Of a stretch of 64,000 bases of DNA, positions 35,493 to 49,129 are shown piece after piece; the stretch's first letter is position 1; every line of letters begins with the position of its first letter. Source of the DNA: Epiperipatus broadwayi (taxonomy: Eukaryota; Onychophora; Udeonychophora; Euonychophora; Peripatidae); NCBI GenBank assembly GCA_028023455.1, contig JAQFVV010000031.1, forward strand, positions 5,376,237 through 5,440,236. The letters run 5' to 3'. The notes under the pieces are model-generated. The model did no database searches and had not been told where the DNA came from. It worked only from the letters and a program-made list of their open reading frames with translations. Both the position numbers and the translations under genes were made by a program.

Positions 35493-37121
35493 TTTTAACG
35501 ATCGGGGAAGGAGACTTACGTAAACTGCACTACGGGGCGCCATCTAGGCATTTGAACCTAGAAAAATTTATAAAGTAGGCAGATACGTAAGTCAAAAAAA
35601 AAAAAAAAATTTTTTTTTTTGCATCCGGTCGTTAGCCCATGTCACTAGCTCAGGGAGTAGCAGAGATTTTAAAACATTTATAAGTTTCAATAGACTTCTA
35701 TTCTCAAAGTATATATTAAATATTTAGAACAATAAAACAAAAGAAGCCACTGCCAGTAATTAACACACAAATAGATTTTTATTAACGCACATTTAAAATT
35801 GAAGATTAAATTTATTTTTAGATTTTAACATTAATATTTTTTTTTTAAAAATTTAAATTACTATTTTCAATAGATCGCACAGATTTGCTTTAAAATGTTG
35901 GGTATAGATCGCTTACATAGATTCCATGGTCAAAAACATTTCAAATAAACATAAATGATCAAAATACAAAATTATTGATGCCGACAATCGCAGAGGGAAA
36001 CTTATAAGTAACCCAATAGTATTCAACCGTAAGATACTTGCGTTGTCACCAATAACTTAAAAGACATCCGAATAAATACATTTCGATACTCACCGTAAGG
36101 TATCATTATTTATCGAATGTCTATATATTTTGATCAAATATGAAAACCAAAATATAATTAACCGCAAACGAATCCATGCAAGCATCTATAAACAACTTTA
36201 AATTTAATACATTTTTAGTTAAAATATAATACACAAAAAAAAAAAGAACTGGAAATGATTGCTTAAACATTTACATAAAAAAAATATCAATAATTGAATT
36301 TGCATTCTTTAAGTCAGATAAGAGTTCTTATTTTCAGTTATTAATTACTTGCAATTTTAGGAAAGTTATTAGATAGATACAATAGTTCATACTTTACGGA
36401 TTTAATAGATTGAGAAGTCCATCTTCGTGATCACTTTAGTAGATTTTGTCCTTCTTTGAAATGAAACTGTGACTTGCCATGCATTTGGTCAGGAACTGTC
36501 ATCCAGAGGCCTCAGCTGGTTGTCCGGAAAATTAAATTTATTGCAGACTTCCACATCTGAAAATCTGCAATATAGCTAGTTATAACGATCTATTCATAGT
36601 CAGCTCTCAGATAACAATTATAACAATAATTTGGCTTTTATATTTTTATTAGTCTCTTATCATTAGATCTTGAGATTCAACGAGAAGGTCACCAATCCAT
36701 TCGTGTTTCAGTTATGGTCCGTGCTGTTATTTTTCGTGTTTGGATTGGTCATTTAATTCCTTTGTATTCTCTTATCTGACCATTTAATTTATTTTACATG
36801 CCTCACGAGGTAGTTTGCTTTTGAACAATCATTTAATTAATAAGACAATCATTTCCATTTTCTAAGACTATAGAAATCAACATTATTTCTATTTTTAAAA
36901 TATCAATCTTTATATCTTTACTTTTTACAAAAAAAAATTACTTTCAAATATTTTTATTTTTTAAAAGTTTTTAAAGTTGTCCATCATGCGATCTATATAT
37001 ATTAAATAACTTTTAATTTTCAGTTTTTTAAGTTTTTTTTTTTCTTTTTAATAAATCAAATTTTATTCACGATCTTTTTATTTTCATTTTAAAATAATGT
37101 AACGGCATATATTCCGTTACA
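35493..37121 (-). mobile_element. Element D: single LTR plus primer binding site of a truncated LTR retrotransposon
   Basis: In minus orientation the LTR starts TGTAACGG at 37121 and runs about 1.63 kb to ...GATCGTTAAAA, directly followed by the primer binding site. The start abuts a 10-bp (TA)n shared with the solo LTR next door. I find no second LTR and no gag or pol downstream, so the element is truncated or disrupted. No reading frame is convincing within it. The left boundary is fixed only by the primer site. Confidence 0.65.
37099..37121. repeat. Palindrome at the element D LTR terminus
   Basis: TGTAACGG and CCGTTACA are 8-bp inverted arms around a 7-8 bp AT centre, at the very end of the LTR. 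It resembles 12014-12045. Confidence 0.6.
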
Positions 37122-38238
37122 ATATATATATTGTAACCCAGTGCTTTTGGCACTTGGTTTCATTTAACATTATTTATGCATGAAATTGATGTTATTGTTT
37201 AGAAAAATAAAATAAATAATATTTGGTTAATAAAGTGTGCTATCCCTTTTACCTAGACATGGTTTGTGTGAATAAACAATATGTTCCCCAATGCAACATT
37301 ATGTTTTTAAAATGACAAAATAATATAAGTAAGATATTGGTATATGTGCAAGTTAATATAAGTTAAAAGAAATGTAATAAACTGTATTTAGTTCTAAAAT
37401 GGTTATATAAAGGAAAAAAACATAAATGTCAATTAAGTAAATTTTAAGATAGTATTGTTTTAAAAAAGTAACTTCTGATAAATTTATTTTGGAGAAAATA
37501 ATTTTATGTGTAATTATAATCACAGATAATTATTGCTGGTTTGAATGTATTTATTAAACTGTTTTGTAACACATTTTAAATAATATTGAAAACCACATAA
37601 TTCTAATAAGTTATACAATTTATTTTTGTTTATGTTATAATCAAATGATTTTTATTTTTTGGTAGAGGTCACTGGGATTAAAAGAATGATCAATAAATAA
37701 TCAAGTCAATTATTTTTTAGATAGTCTGCTTCTGTTCTTCAGAGTTAACAGTTTTAAATTTTGTAACTTTATTATTTTCTAATTTTGTAAAAATAAATGT
37801 GTAACATAATGGAAGGTCAATCTACAATGTTTTGATAAAAATTTTGGTAAGACCTTCTGTATCTTTATGCTATCTCTATTATTTAAAAACTTTCTGCATT
37901 ATTGATTATTGCATCTTCAAAGTTAGATTTTTTTAAAACAAAACTAAAATGGAGGAATTAACCAAAGGGGTTTTATCTAAAGTAAGGAAAACAAATGTTT
38001 TTCAAGTTAGAACTAATTATTTAATGACTTATTCTTCTTTATTAATATTTTCCTGGTATAGAAGAAAAGTAAATAAAGGAAATATTAAAATAAAAAAAAA
38101 ACTATAAACATTACCTGAGTTTTTTTTTTTAAAAATATCGTCTGCTTTTATAAAAAAAAACAAAAATGAAGGCGGTTTGTACATTGGAATATATTTGGCT
38201 TATTAATAATTATCTAGGAAGAAAAATTTTGAAAAGAA

Positions 38239-38389
<151 letters not shown>

Positions 38390-39221
38390 TATATACATGT
38401 TTTTTTTAATGAAAAAAAAGACTTATTTGAAATAAATGTGAAAATTAAATATATCTGCATTTTTTGAAAGAAAAAACTACTATTTGAAAATAAAGTGCTA
38501 AAATTATGAAAGACAACTTAATAATATCTTTAGTGATATGAGAATAAAATTAAATTATATGTTATAATGTATATATAATGGAATTATTATAGCTTCATTC
38601 ATTCTCTAATTCAACTGCAGTTATTATGATACTAATCTCTAGGAAAAAGTGCACATCTTCTTCAATGTTCTAGCTAGCTAACTATACATATAGTCTTCAA
38701 ATAATGTGAATGTTTATCGTCTGATGTCATAATATTCATTTTTTTAGGATCCAGATCTTCATCATTAGAATCCAATTGGGAATTATGCTTCGTTTCTACT
38801 ACATTTTTTTTACATGTTTATTATTATAATTGCCAAAGAAAAAATACACTTTTCATTAGAAAAAAAATGTGTTTATTACTTTCAGTGCTTTGTAGAATGT
38901 GAACAGATGGAAACTGTTCACCTGATAGACAGCTCAGCAGAGAAATAGTTCTCCATGAAATAATGTGCATTTATTTATTCTGTTTTTTTTTTTTTTTTTT
39001 TAAAAAAAAACTAATTTTATTTTGTTTTATAATATTAATGCATGTTAAATTTTATATTTGTTACATAATATTTTTAAGATCTTGTAATGACAAGTGTATG
39101 TCTTATTATTATTAATTTGGATTAAGTTTGTATTTAATATGAAGTGATACCTATGAAATATATCTGATTTATTACATACAACTGGAGATATGAACTTTGT
39201 ATGATAGGTATTTAAAAAATG

Positions 39222-39227
<6 letters not shown>

Positions 39228-39314
<87 letters not shown>
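39228..39314. repeat. (TA)n microsatellite within the solo LTR
   Basis: About 87 bp of uninterrupted TA dinucleotide. Confidence 0.97.
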
Positions 39315-39317
<3 letters not shown>

Positions 39318-42000
39318 CGGGTAGAACAGTACTTTAAATTTATCAGAGGTAACTATTTCATTAGAAAAAAATGGTATAACAATATATTTCTTGTTTAATG
39401 TCAACATAATTTATATTGTATTAATTAAGTAAATTAGTAACAGTTATTCTTTAATAGTATGTCCACTTTATTTTAGTTTAAGCTTGTATGCTATACATTG
39501 CTGTTGAATATTCCTTAATAAGAATTAAATTTACTATATTTTTTTGCACGTGGCTGAGACATGTGTATTTTAATTCATTGGTTTTAGATATTGATTGAAG
39601 TATACGTTTAATATAGATTTTTTATTATTAGTGTGTTTAGCTATCTTGCCTAAGTGTAGAGTTGGTATATGTTTAATATCAGCATATTTTAATATTTATA
39701 ATGTATTTTGTTTTGTAGGATGGAGATGCTCTCCCCAAAATACTTTATTTTCCATGAGATGATTAGTTTTGATATAGTGTTATGGTATGTTTGGTAGTCA
39801 ATGTGATTGAGTCTCATGAATGGGATGATCCAGAGTTTATATAATATATAGTATACTTAATGTGTTTTAATCCCAAAAGAGGATTATATTTGGTGCATTC
39901 TTTTCTTTAAGTGGTGAGATATAGTCCACACCTATACATTTTTATGCCTGAGAAATAGGCTAGAAACCACTAAATGCTTCAGTGTACTATTTTACTCATA
40001 TATTAGTTGTTCTTTTTGCATTCCTTATGTGAAATTAAATATATCTTTCCACCATAGAAGGTGTAGATTATTATGCTCTGTTTAAAAGTTATGGCAAGAA
40101 TAAATGTTGGATTTGAGGTGTTAGTTCCTCAAGGTGCACTTTGTTATCAGTAGTGTCTTAGTAATTGGGATCAATATCTGTATTGTGCTACTGATCCTTG
40201 CTGGCAATTCATAAGCAAACCAATGGAGTAAAATTAATTTAAAATTGCGTATTTTAAAATGCTTATTTATTAGGGGAATGTTCGAACGCAATGTTTTAGT
40301 ATTATCAATAGTTAATAAATATTCTTTGCTTTAATTAAGTCATTCATAATTAAAATAGTTATTATAATTTATGTGGACTTTAAGTTAACCATGAAATGGT
40401 AAGTAGGACTTCTGATAAATGACCCATACGTAGTCATAATTTACTTAATTATAAACCATAACTTGGTTAACTTTATTAGTAATAAAGTTGATATTTAAAA
40501 GATTTCATATCATAATAGTAATAAATAAAAAAATAGTTAGTCAATAATTTAAGGTAAGAGTTTTATTTATAAAAAGTTTATTAAAATTATAAATTAGTGT
40601 AGTAGTAAATCAGCTGCACATTTCAGCTAGTTAATCCAGTGTAATAGAAGGAGTTCAAACATGTATGAATTTATTATTTTAATTTATATCCTAATAGAGG
40701 ACAGCTTAATATAATAATGTATGTGTAGTATCAATGTCATATTATTTAATAAATTTGTGTATTTTGTTTCATTCTGTGTTGATAATAAATTGTAGTCTTA
40801 TTTAAAATTCGTTGTCAATTTTTTTTTTGTTGTTTTTTTTTTTATATGCTAAGTATAAGTGTGTTTGCAAAATATTTGCAAAACATTTTTCTTGAGTCCT
40901 AAATCATTTTAAACTTTAGAAATCTTAACAAACTGTAGAAATCTTAATATACCAGATAAACAAATTTATGCAGATCTGAACATTTCATTTTGATTGTAGT
41001 TATTTTATGGGAATTGCAAACTTCAGACTAAACATTATGTAATTGTAAAAATGAATTTATTTCCAAGTTATTAACCCTGACTGCACATTATTCCAGTTAC
41101 ATTTTAGTTAAATTACTAAATTAATTAGTTTTAGTTAATTTATTGTGTTGTCTTGGATGATAGATGGATACAAAAGGTACCCTTGTCTTTCTATTATTCT
41201 GTCTGAGATTCTGGATAAAAAGGCTGTTATTATTTAAATTTTTATGTAATTATTTATGTCATTATTGATAATATTTATCACCCCTCTAAATAGTTATAAT
41301 AGTTGTTATGATATGTGAGGACACATTAGCTTTTAAGTGAAGTAAATGTTTTCTATAGCCTACCAGAATGCCAGTCATAGAGTATTTTCTTAAAGTAAAC
41401 AAAGAAACCCTGAGATTATTATTATCATTATCATTATTTCTTACTTAAGAAGTGATCGATTATTATGGATATTACAGTTGTGTTGTGACATAAAAGAATT
41501 TAATTTTCAATTGTACTATAAGAAAGGTATTTTCAAATCATATTGACAAATAATTTATGTAATATATATTTTTTTAAAAACATTAACAAAAACATGAGAA
41601 GGTATCATTATTATTTAAAGGTGCAAATACTTATAGCTCAGAGAATGTGTTTTTGGTAAAGGGAGAATGCTATTTTTATTCTAAATTATTAATTAGGGAA
41701 AGATTGCAGTTTCTCTCTCTTCCAAAGATATTTATTTTACTGATGATAATTTTATTTTATGATTTTAATTTATTTCTTTATCTTAACTGCATATCTCTGC
41801 AGCTGAATTTTTATAACTAACCGACCACTGAGCATAGTCTGCGTATTTATTTATGAATATATATTCATTTAATCAGAGTCTCAAAATAATAGTTATTTAT
41901 TTGTTAGGTAGAAATGAATTATTGCCACTAAGTTAAAATAGGTTAAAATTAGGATGCATCATTCAATTGCATCAGTCGATTTACTTAGCTAGGTGAATAT

Positions 42001-42120
42001 AATTACTAGGTTAGAATATATATATATATATATATTAAAGTTTTAAAACTACATATATATAATTACTAGGTTAGAATATATATATATATATATATTAAAG
42101 TTTTAAAACTACATATAAAT
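42001..42120. repeat. 60-bp tandem duplication at the solo LTR end
   Basis: 42001-42060 and 42061-42120 are identical apart from one base near the end. The unit contains the last LTR bases (CTAGGTTAGA), a (TA)n run and flank, so the LTR terminus itself is duplicated. Confidence 0.95.
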
Positions 42121-42845
42121 AAAAATAACTTGTATTAAATAAATATAATTAAATATAATTTTTTTCTTAATTGGATTAAAACTTAAAAAAAAATATCAAT
42201 TCAAATTCTCTCTTTTTATTATTCATATAAAAGTACACGCACTCTAATTATATACTAGTAAGTGAAATTAGAAACAAATATTATTATTAAATGAATCTTA
42301 CATTTTCTTACTTATTTAAAAAAAAAAACTAATTTTATTTTATTATTCAAACTTTTATCAAATATTACTGTCTAATGCCTTTATTTCTATATTACTTCTA
42401 GGAGTTAATTTACTAAGTATATATCTTTCAAATTTGTATTTTCTTTATCCAATAAAAACACAATATACAAGAAACAAATGAATTATATTTTTTTTAAAAA
42501 TAATTATGGAGTAAAATATCATATATCAGATATTTATCCTACGTTTTAAATATTAATTTAACACAAAAAAATCGTCATTCTTTGTTATTATGTTATAATA
42601 TTAAAGTATATTTTAAAATACAGTTTTTAAATATTTTTAAAAATGAAAGAATATAATATAAATATTCCTTTTGTGAAAAAATAATCAAAATTTTACATTT
42701 TTAAAAGTAATAACAGACGTCACAATTTGTGTTTTTTTTTTTCAACCGCAGTATAAGTTTTTACAGACCGAAAGAGCATCCATCACATTAAAATACATAT
42801 ATCGGATTAGTATTTTTAGATCTATTCTCTGAACCTACTCTGACA
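42121..42845. other. AT-rich stretch without recognised features
   Basis: Low-complexity A/T runs; no frame or repeat recognised. Confidence 0.5.
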
Positions 42846-42886
42846 CCTCTCCGAGTAGTGCCAAAGCATGAAACCATGGTCAGAGG
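42846..42886 (+). ncRNA. Hammerhead-ribozyme fold with two core substitutions
   Basis: Stem I CCUCU/AGAGG is five perfect pairs. The core reads CCGAGUA instead of CUGANGA (position 4 is C, position 8 is U). Stem II is GUGC(CAAA)GCAU, followed by GAA, then stem III ACCAUGGU, a loopless self-complementary octamer, and C before the predicted cut. All three stems and the GAA are present, so the architecture is clear, but the core changes make activity doubtful. Loopless palindromic stem III suits a dimeric ribozyme, as described for PLE hammerheads. Confidence 0.55.
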
Positions 42887-42995
42887 TTTGGGGAGGAGTT
42901 CCTGACAGAGATATTTTGAGTGCTGGCTCTGGCTAAGCATTTATCACAAAGCGTGTAGAGGAATTGGCAGTCCTCATTGTTTATAACTTACAAGC
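42873..42995 (+). repeat. Dispersed repeat, copy 1 (possible PLE 3' region)
   Basis: About 120 bp (accatggtcagaggt ... cctcattgtttataa) recurs at about 59715-59832 in the same orientation with moderate divergence. In this copy the hammerhead fold leads into it; in the other copy the match starts within stem III. The association with a hammerhead suggests a PLE terminal region, but no coding part is attached. Confidence 0.65.
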
Positions 42996-44609
42996 TTAAG
43001 AAATAGGGTCAGGTGATCTATGACTCTTATTTTGACTACATATATCCATAGTTTCTGGAAATTCTAGGTTTCATAACTTCATTCTTATTTAATATTATAT
43101 AATTTATACTATGGATTTTTACGTCTTTATTTTTGACTATGTGAGACATAGAAGAAAACCTCAGGGAATTCTGCAATGCTTTATTAATTATGTTACCAAA
43201 TATATTAGTCAAGTTTTTACGATTAGAAGATTCTTTAAGTTGACTTTCTTAGACTTCATTTAGCATGTGAGATAGCATTTAAAACATTTCATGCAAGTAT
43301 TCAAGTATAATTATAAAACATCACTTCAAATAAAATATATATCAGTAAAAAATCGTAGTGGCAGAACTGGTTGAATTATGTTTGAAAAGATTGTTACTCT
43401 GATATTCTTACTATTTAAAGAATTATTTCACTATTGATATAACACTGGAATATGAAATCAATAATTGGTTCTTGTAAACAACTATCAATACAAATGATCT
43501 AGTATATAAAATCAACTGATTTGTATGACAGCGGTTAACTGACTCAATAACGCAATTAAGTAAAAGACTAGAATGACTAATAAATTTAAAATTTGTTTAT
43601 TATCGACTTTCATGAACAATTAAATAATTTTCACATCAACAACTCATACTGTAAAAAATATCATGCCAAAAGTTTAAATTTATTTATTTAATCTTTGAAA
43701 TTAGATTCTACTATTCATGTAGTGTTTAAAATGTTCATGTTAAACTTTTACCTTTTGTCAAACTTAGGTTGCATTGCCCTATTCTTTTCACTATTGATTT
43801 AAAAACCATAACTACATCTGTTATCTTTTAAGAAACATTTTTAGTCTGAATCTCAAAACAACTTTTGCCACATCTAAAACATTTTTTTTAATGTTTTAAA
43901 AATTAAAACATAGGTTTATTTAAATAAATTGTTTTTAAAGTGACATAAATTTATATACTTACATACGTATTCATTCACATATATATCATAACTTTATATG
44001 TGTTTTATTAAGTGCTATTGGGTTTTACATGTTACTTTTTTACATGTGTTTAATTTATTACAATTTTTTATTAAATCAATACTGTATGTTTGTGTGTTTA
44101 TTTTCAAACCAATAATTATTTTTATTTCAATATACAAAAGTAATTGAAATGTAAGGCTAATACTAAAATAAGCAATCAATAGTGATGTGATTAGGCAATC
44201 ACCAAGTTAAATTGCAAACTCAGACTCAACCATGTATTCTAAAAAAACCACTATAGTTTGACTACATATATTTTGCAACTTGGGCTGGCAATTTTCATTG
44301 ATTGTTATCTAGTGATACTTTTTCTATATTATTATATAAATTTGTCTACATATTTCATTTAACTATATTTTATAATCTACATGTTTTTTTTTTAAATTTA
44401 ATTATGTATTAAATAGTATAACAAATACCAATATTATTTAAATAATAAATATATACCTTATTTTGGTATTTATATAATGATAATAAAATTTAATATTTAA
44501 TAGACATAAAGTTATATGAAATTTACCAAGTCAATTTAAATAATAGATGAACTGCCTTCTAGAGACCCATTCAATTATTATTTATATAGACTTGGTACAT
44601 TTCACATGA
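42996..44609. other. AT-rich stretch without recognised features
   Basis: No coding frame, RNA gene or inverted repeat of note seen. Ends at a short (TA)n at 44610-44622. Confidence 0.5.
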
Positions 44610-44622
44610 TTATATATATATA

Positions 44623-44780
44623 ATAAAAATATCCGTTAATTAAAAACAATATTGTAATTATAATTGAAATAATATTTTTAACGGTTTATAAATAATTACA
44701 ATCTTAAAATCCCAGAACTTCTGCGGATTTTAAGATTGTTTGTAATTATTTATAAACCGTTAAAAATATTATTTCAATTA
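44623..44780. mobile_element. Minimal palindromic insertion of the PLE2 family
   Basis: A tail of about 32 bp (44623-44654, almost identical to the PLE2 tail at 53577-53614) is followed by two inverted arms of about 60 bp meeting at CAGAACTTCTG (about 44713-44723). The arms match the last ~60-70 bp of PLE2. Both ends lie in (TA)n. The arms begin within 2-4 nt of the position where the PLE2 hammerhead is predicted to cut. No coding sequence remains. Confidence 0.75.
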
Positions 44781-44794
44781 TAATATATATATAT

Positions 44795-47700
44795 GTGTGT
44801 GTGTGTTTGTGCATTAAATTTGAATTTTTGTGTAGTGATATTAATATGTGGGGTCGTTTCCATGTAAATTATCATCAAAATGTATTTTAGAAGTGTTGTT
44901 CTTTAGGAAACCATCAACCATCCCTGAGCAATAGATCAGTTCATTTATTACTTATATAAACATGATAAATTCCACATTATTATTGTAAAGCTTTTTAATG
45001 AAGAGTTTACACTGGTAGTCAAAATTCTGTGAAATTGTGTGTAACAAACCTGTTTCAATACTAGATATTCTTGAAATGATTATCTCACAAGGAGAAGCCC
45101 ATTTCCAATAATCAATTAGTGCATTCTGAACTGACTAAAATTGTCATGCCTGTAGCATAAATAAATCAATCAATCACACTTTGTGGAATGGACTGTACAT
45201 AAATGATATCATGAGACTTTTAAAAAAAAAAAACAATTATGAATCATTACACATCTTAATTCACAACCAGATCTGAATTTGCTGAACTTTTTTTTAAAAA
45301 CATTGGAACTCATATCACACATATGATAACAAAACTATCTGAACAATTATATAGATGTTAATTGACCAATGAACTCACATTAATCAACTATTTTTATACT
45401 AAGAAATTATTTTTAACAAGGGGATTAAGTAAATGAAAAGACCTTTGAGATAATGTCTTATACATGTAATGGACATATTCTAGAAGTGCATAGAAGAACA
45501 TTAAATGCATCTATGGTATTAAACCTGCATTGATCGGTACTGTATATCAATATTGGTCATCCCTATATGAAGTATGATTCTCTGTCAAATGTGAAGGAGC
45601 ATTTTGGTAAGTAAATGCTTACTGAGAAAGAATTTATGGAAGTAAATATAAATAAATTATATTGTTTAAAATAATTTTGTTATATAAATTACATTAAAAA
45701 TCCTAAAGCATTGGTATTTAATATATTGACAACTTTATTGATAAAATAGTGAAATAAATAAATAAAACAAATTCCTACAATTCTTGTTAAAAATAATAAT
45801 ATAATTTATTGTTGTATTATTCTTAAACAATAGAAGGTCATTTGTGTTTTCAATAAATTAATATTATATTTAATTTTCTGATATCCTAAACTCTGGCTAA
45901 ATATCGATTCTATAATTTTTGTAAACGATTGCACTTATTCTGTGAATTTCTTGAAATTTGGAATAAAGCCTGGAAATATCATTCAGCAAAACCACCATCT
46001 GAGATGAGATTCATTTTTCAATAAATTGGACTAATTAAATTATTTCTATTTTCACACAATACGGCTAGAAAATGAATCTATTGTTTAATATGAGCTCAAA
46101 ATGTAGAATGGCAATTCAACAAGTCGTTCTCTAAATATCTCTGTGGATATTTTTTACACTTCTAGATTTTTTAATGTTTCAAAATTTTAAGACAATTTAC
46201 CTGTGCCTAAAATTATTGTAGATAATTATTTTGGTACATTTCATTAAATATTTGAAAACCAGGCACTCTTTACAAACCTGGAGCTTTAATCGCAAACATA
46301 ACATGAAATAGGTATATTGGTGATTATTTATCTTTTCTACATGTGTGTGGTCATGTGTATCAGTTGTATGCGATAGTGTGGGTAGTTGGTGGGTGCTTGA
46401 AAGGATGAGTTCAGATCCCCTATGTGTACATTTCATTAAATAATTTCAGAGTTGTGATCGTTTAAAAATTAATTGAATGCTTTATTGTACAGGGTTTGGA
46501 AGGTTATAAGAAGACGCGAGTACCGGAAATGACTAGTACAAACGAGATTCATAAACTTTGAATGCTAGAGACCTCTACTTTATAAATGCATTAAGCCACC
46601 AACTGGGTATTACATATATTCTTTTAGATATTGATCCAAGCGTACACAGATAAATAACATAAATTCATATTTGCAGTTATATTTACAAAAATGAGTGCCT
46701 GCTTATAAAAATCAATAAAACGATAATTATTTAAATAGACAAGGTATGCAGATATAAATATACGCACCATTAAAAAAATAAAAATTCGACTTTCAAATAA
46801 AATCTAAAATATGCTCTCTGCCTTGATCTCATTTTTAAAAGCATTTTATTTACAAAAGAAACTATCAATAAACAACATCTACGTTTTTTTGCGATAAGAG
46901 ATCAATATATATATAGATTTATTATCATTTTATTTTCTTTTACAAGATCTTCAATTTTGAACATTAGATGAAATATTTCTACAGCCTCCAATGGAAATGA
47001 CTTTTTGTTTTATAAAACAATATTTTCAATCCGAGACCTTAAGAACAATTACAATCAAAAAGTCAATTTATCATAATGAAAAAAAAAAATCTTTAAATAA
47101 AATGATTTTTATATCGATTTAAACAAACAAAAGTTAATCTCTTTTTCATGCTTTGATTTTAAAAAAGCAAATGTTCTCAAAGAAAAATGATGTATGTAGA
47201 GTAAAATAAAAAGTAAAACTACTATCCGATAGTCATTATAGTTCATCGATAAATAAAAATATTTAACTTTAAAAAATGAAAGAAAAAAAAATGAAGAAAT
47301 GTTTAATGCTTAAAAATCTTTGTGTTTATTCAAATAATGAAGTCAATTTATTTTTTTTGTTTTATATATACACTTACCCCGACTTAAAACACGTTTTCCG
47401 TTTATTTCTTACTTTCTTTAAAAATTGTATTTTTTCATGTTTTGTTATTAATTGTCGATAGCAAAAGTAAAAAAAAAAAAAGTTGAATATATATGTGCAG
47501 ATAAGACGATTTGTATTGTTACTGTAAATCATCGTATTAAGAATGATGGAATGGTTAGCAAATATGGAGATCTTGTAATATCTGAGTTCTGGAAAACAGA
47601 CTGAATTTTCATACAAGAATTTGTAGCTTTTAACTCTATCTTTTAAACTCCTTATAGAACGTATTTAATAGAAGGATTACACAGTAAATTATCGTTAGCG

Positions 47701-47820
47701 TCGCCGCGTAGTCAAGAAGCGCCTTCGTGCAAGATAAATGTTACCCCCCCTCCTCCCCCTTTTATTACATAAAATAAAAATTCTAAATTAAAAGATATTT
47801 TTCTCTGGAGTTTGCAGCAA
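44795..47820. other. AT-rich stretch without recognised genes
   Basis: Short open frames (for example 46197-46436 minus, 47276-47461 plus) lack coding character and homology that I recognise. A few bases near 47695-47725 are markedly GC-rich (gcgtcgccgcg...), followed by a C-run at about 47743. Confidence 0.45.
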
Positions 47821-47821
47821 G

Positions 47822-48230
47822 AAACATTTGCTAGTTTAATTTAAGCAATCTACCTATGAACATTCTTTACCACAATTAAGATCAAAATTTCAAAAATCCA
47901 AAATCAATTTATGTTTGTTAGTTTAAATTTACATTGCTTGTTTATTAAACAATCTACTCATGGCCATTCCTTATCACAATTTACATTAATATTTCAAAAA
48001 TAAAAAGGCATTATATGTTTGCTAGTTTAAATTTACGTTTGCTAGTTTATGAAGCAACCTACTATCTCCATTCTTATCACAATTTACATCAATATTACAA
48101 AAATCAAAAGCAACCTACTCATGATCATTCCTTATCGCAATTTACATCAATATTTCAAAAATCAAAAAGCAATTTACATTTGCTAGTTTATTAAGCAATC
48201 TATTTATATTAAAACACAATTTTCAAATTG
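47822..48230. repeat. Subterminal tandem repeats of the Merlin arm
   Basis: A unit of roughly 100-130 bp (tttgctagttta ... aagcaatcta ... catgatcattccttatcacaatttacatcaatatttcaaaaatc) recurs about four times with deletions. Its reverse complement occurs once or twice in the right arm near 51110-51270. Confidence 0.7.
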
Positions 48231-49129
48231 CAATTTTCATTAATAATAATTTGATGACGGAATGCTCGAAGGCCACCCTGAGGCCAAGATTCTTGTCACA
48301 CCCATGTTGACCTAAGGTCAATCTGACCCCTCATGTACAGGACAAAATCCATTTAATACATATACAATGGATAATTAATAATAATTAAAAATAATTAAAA
48401 TAATTACAAAATCACAATTTTCATAGTTATAATTTATCTAATCATGTGACTAAAAATGCACACAATTATTTTAAATTAACATATGGCATTGCAATGTACA
48501 TCAGTATTTCAAAAATCAAAAAGTGAATTACATTTGCTAGTTTAAATTTATATTTGCTATTTCATTAAGCAATCTACACGTGATCATTTATTACAAAATG
48601 CCAATTTTCATCAATAATTAAAAACTTGAGATTAAAAATGTATATAGCCCTATGAAAAAAAGCATGTTATTTTTATAATTAATTGGATTTTTTTACCAGA
48701 AATTTTTGATTTGTTCCATATAGATAATGTTCGCAATTTGCCTCCTGGTGTGGTATTGAGATGTACTGTTGATTATGTGAGGTATGTGGGGTTCTAGAAA
48801 TTGATAATTTACATCGACATTTCTAACTCTTGAAATCAATACCAATCTCCAGTTATTTACATGCAACTGACTTTTACCATCAACAAATGAACATTGAAAC
48901 ATGTTTAAAAAAATAATTAGATTTTATTATTGCTAATACAAAATACTGAAGTAGTTAATTACCAAGAAGATCCATGTCAAAATACATATGATAGAAAGCA
49001 AAAAAAAATAATAACATAAATAAATAAAAAATTATTCATTATTTCAAATGTAAAAGGTATTGACTTTTAAATAAAATGAACACATATCAGTTAATATCTT
49101 TAGCATCTTTGAGAAATTTAATAAATATT

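Noticed and set aside
46197-46436. Small host gene at 46197-46436 or 48693-48902
   Set aside because: No recognisable domain or coding bias, and 48693-48902 sits inside the Merlin element region.
47822-48230. A CRISPR-like array of short repeats
   Set aside because: The repeats are imperfect, variable in spacing, contiguous, and inverted copies occur across the Merlin transposase remnant; this is a eukaryotic transposon arm.
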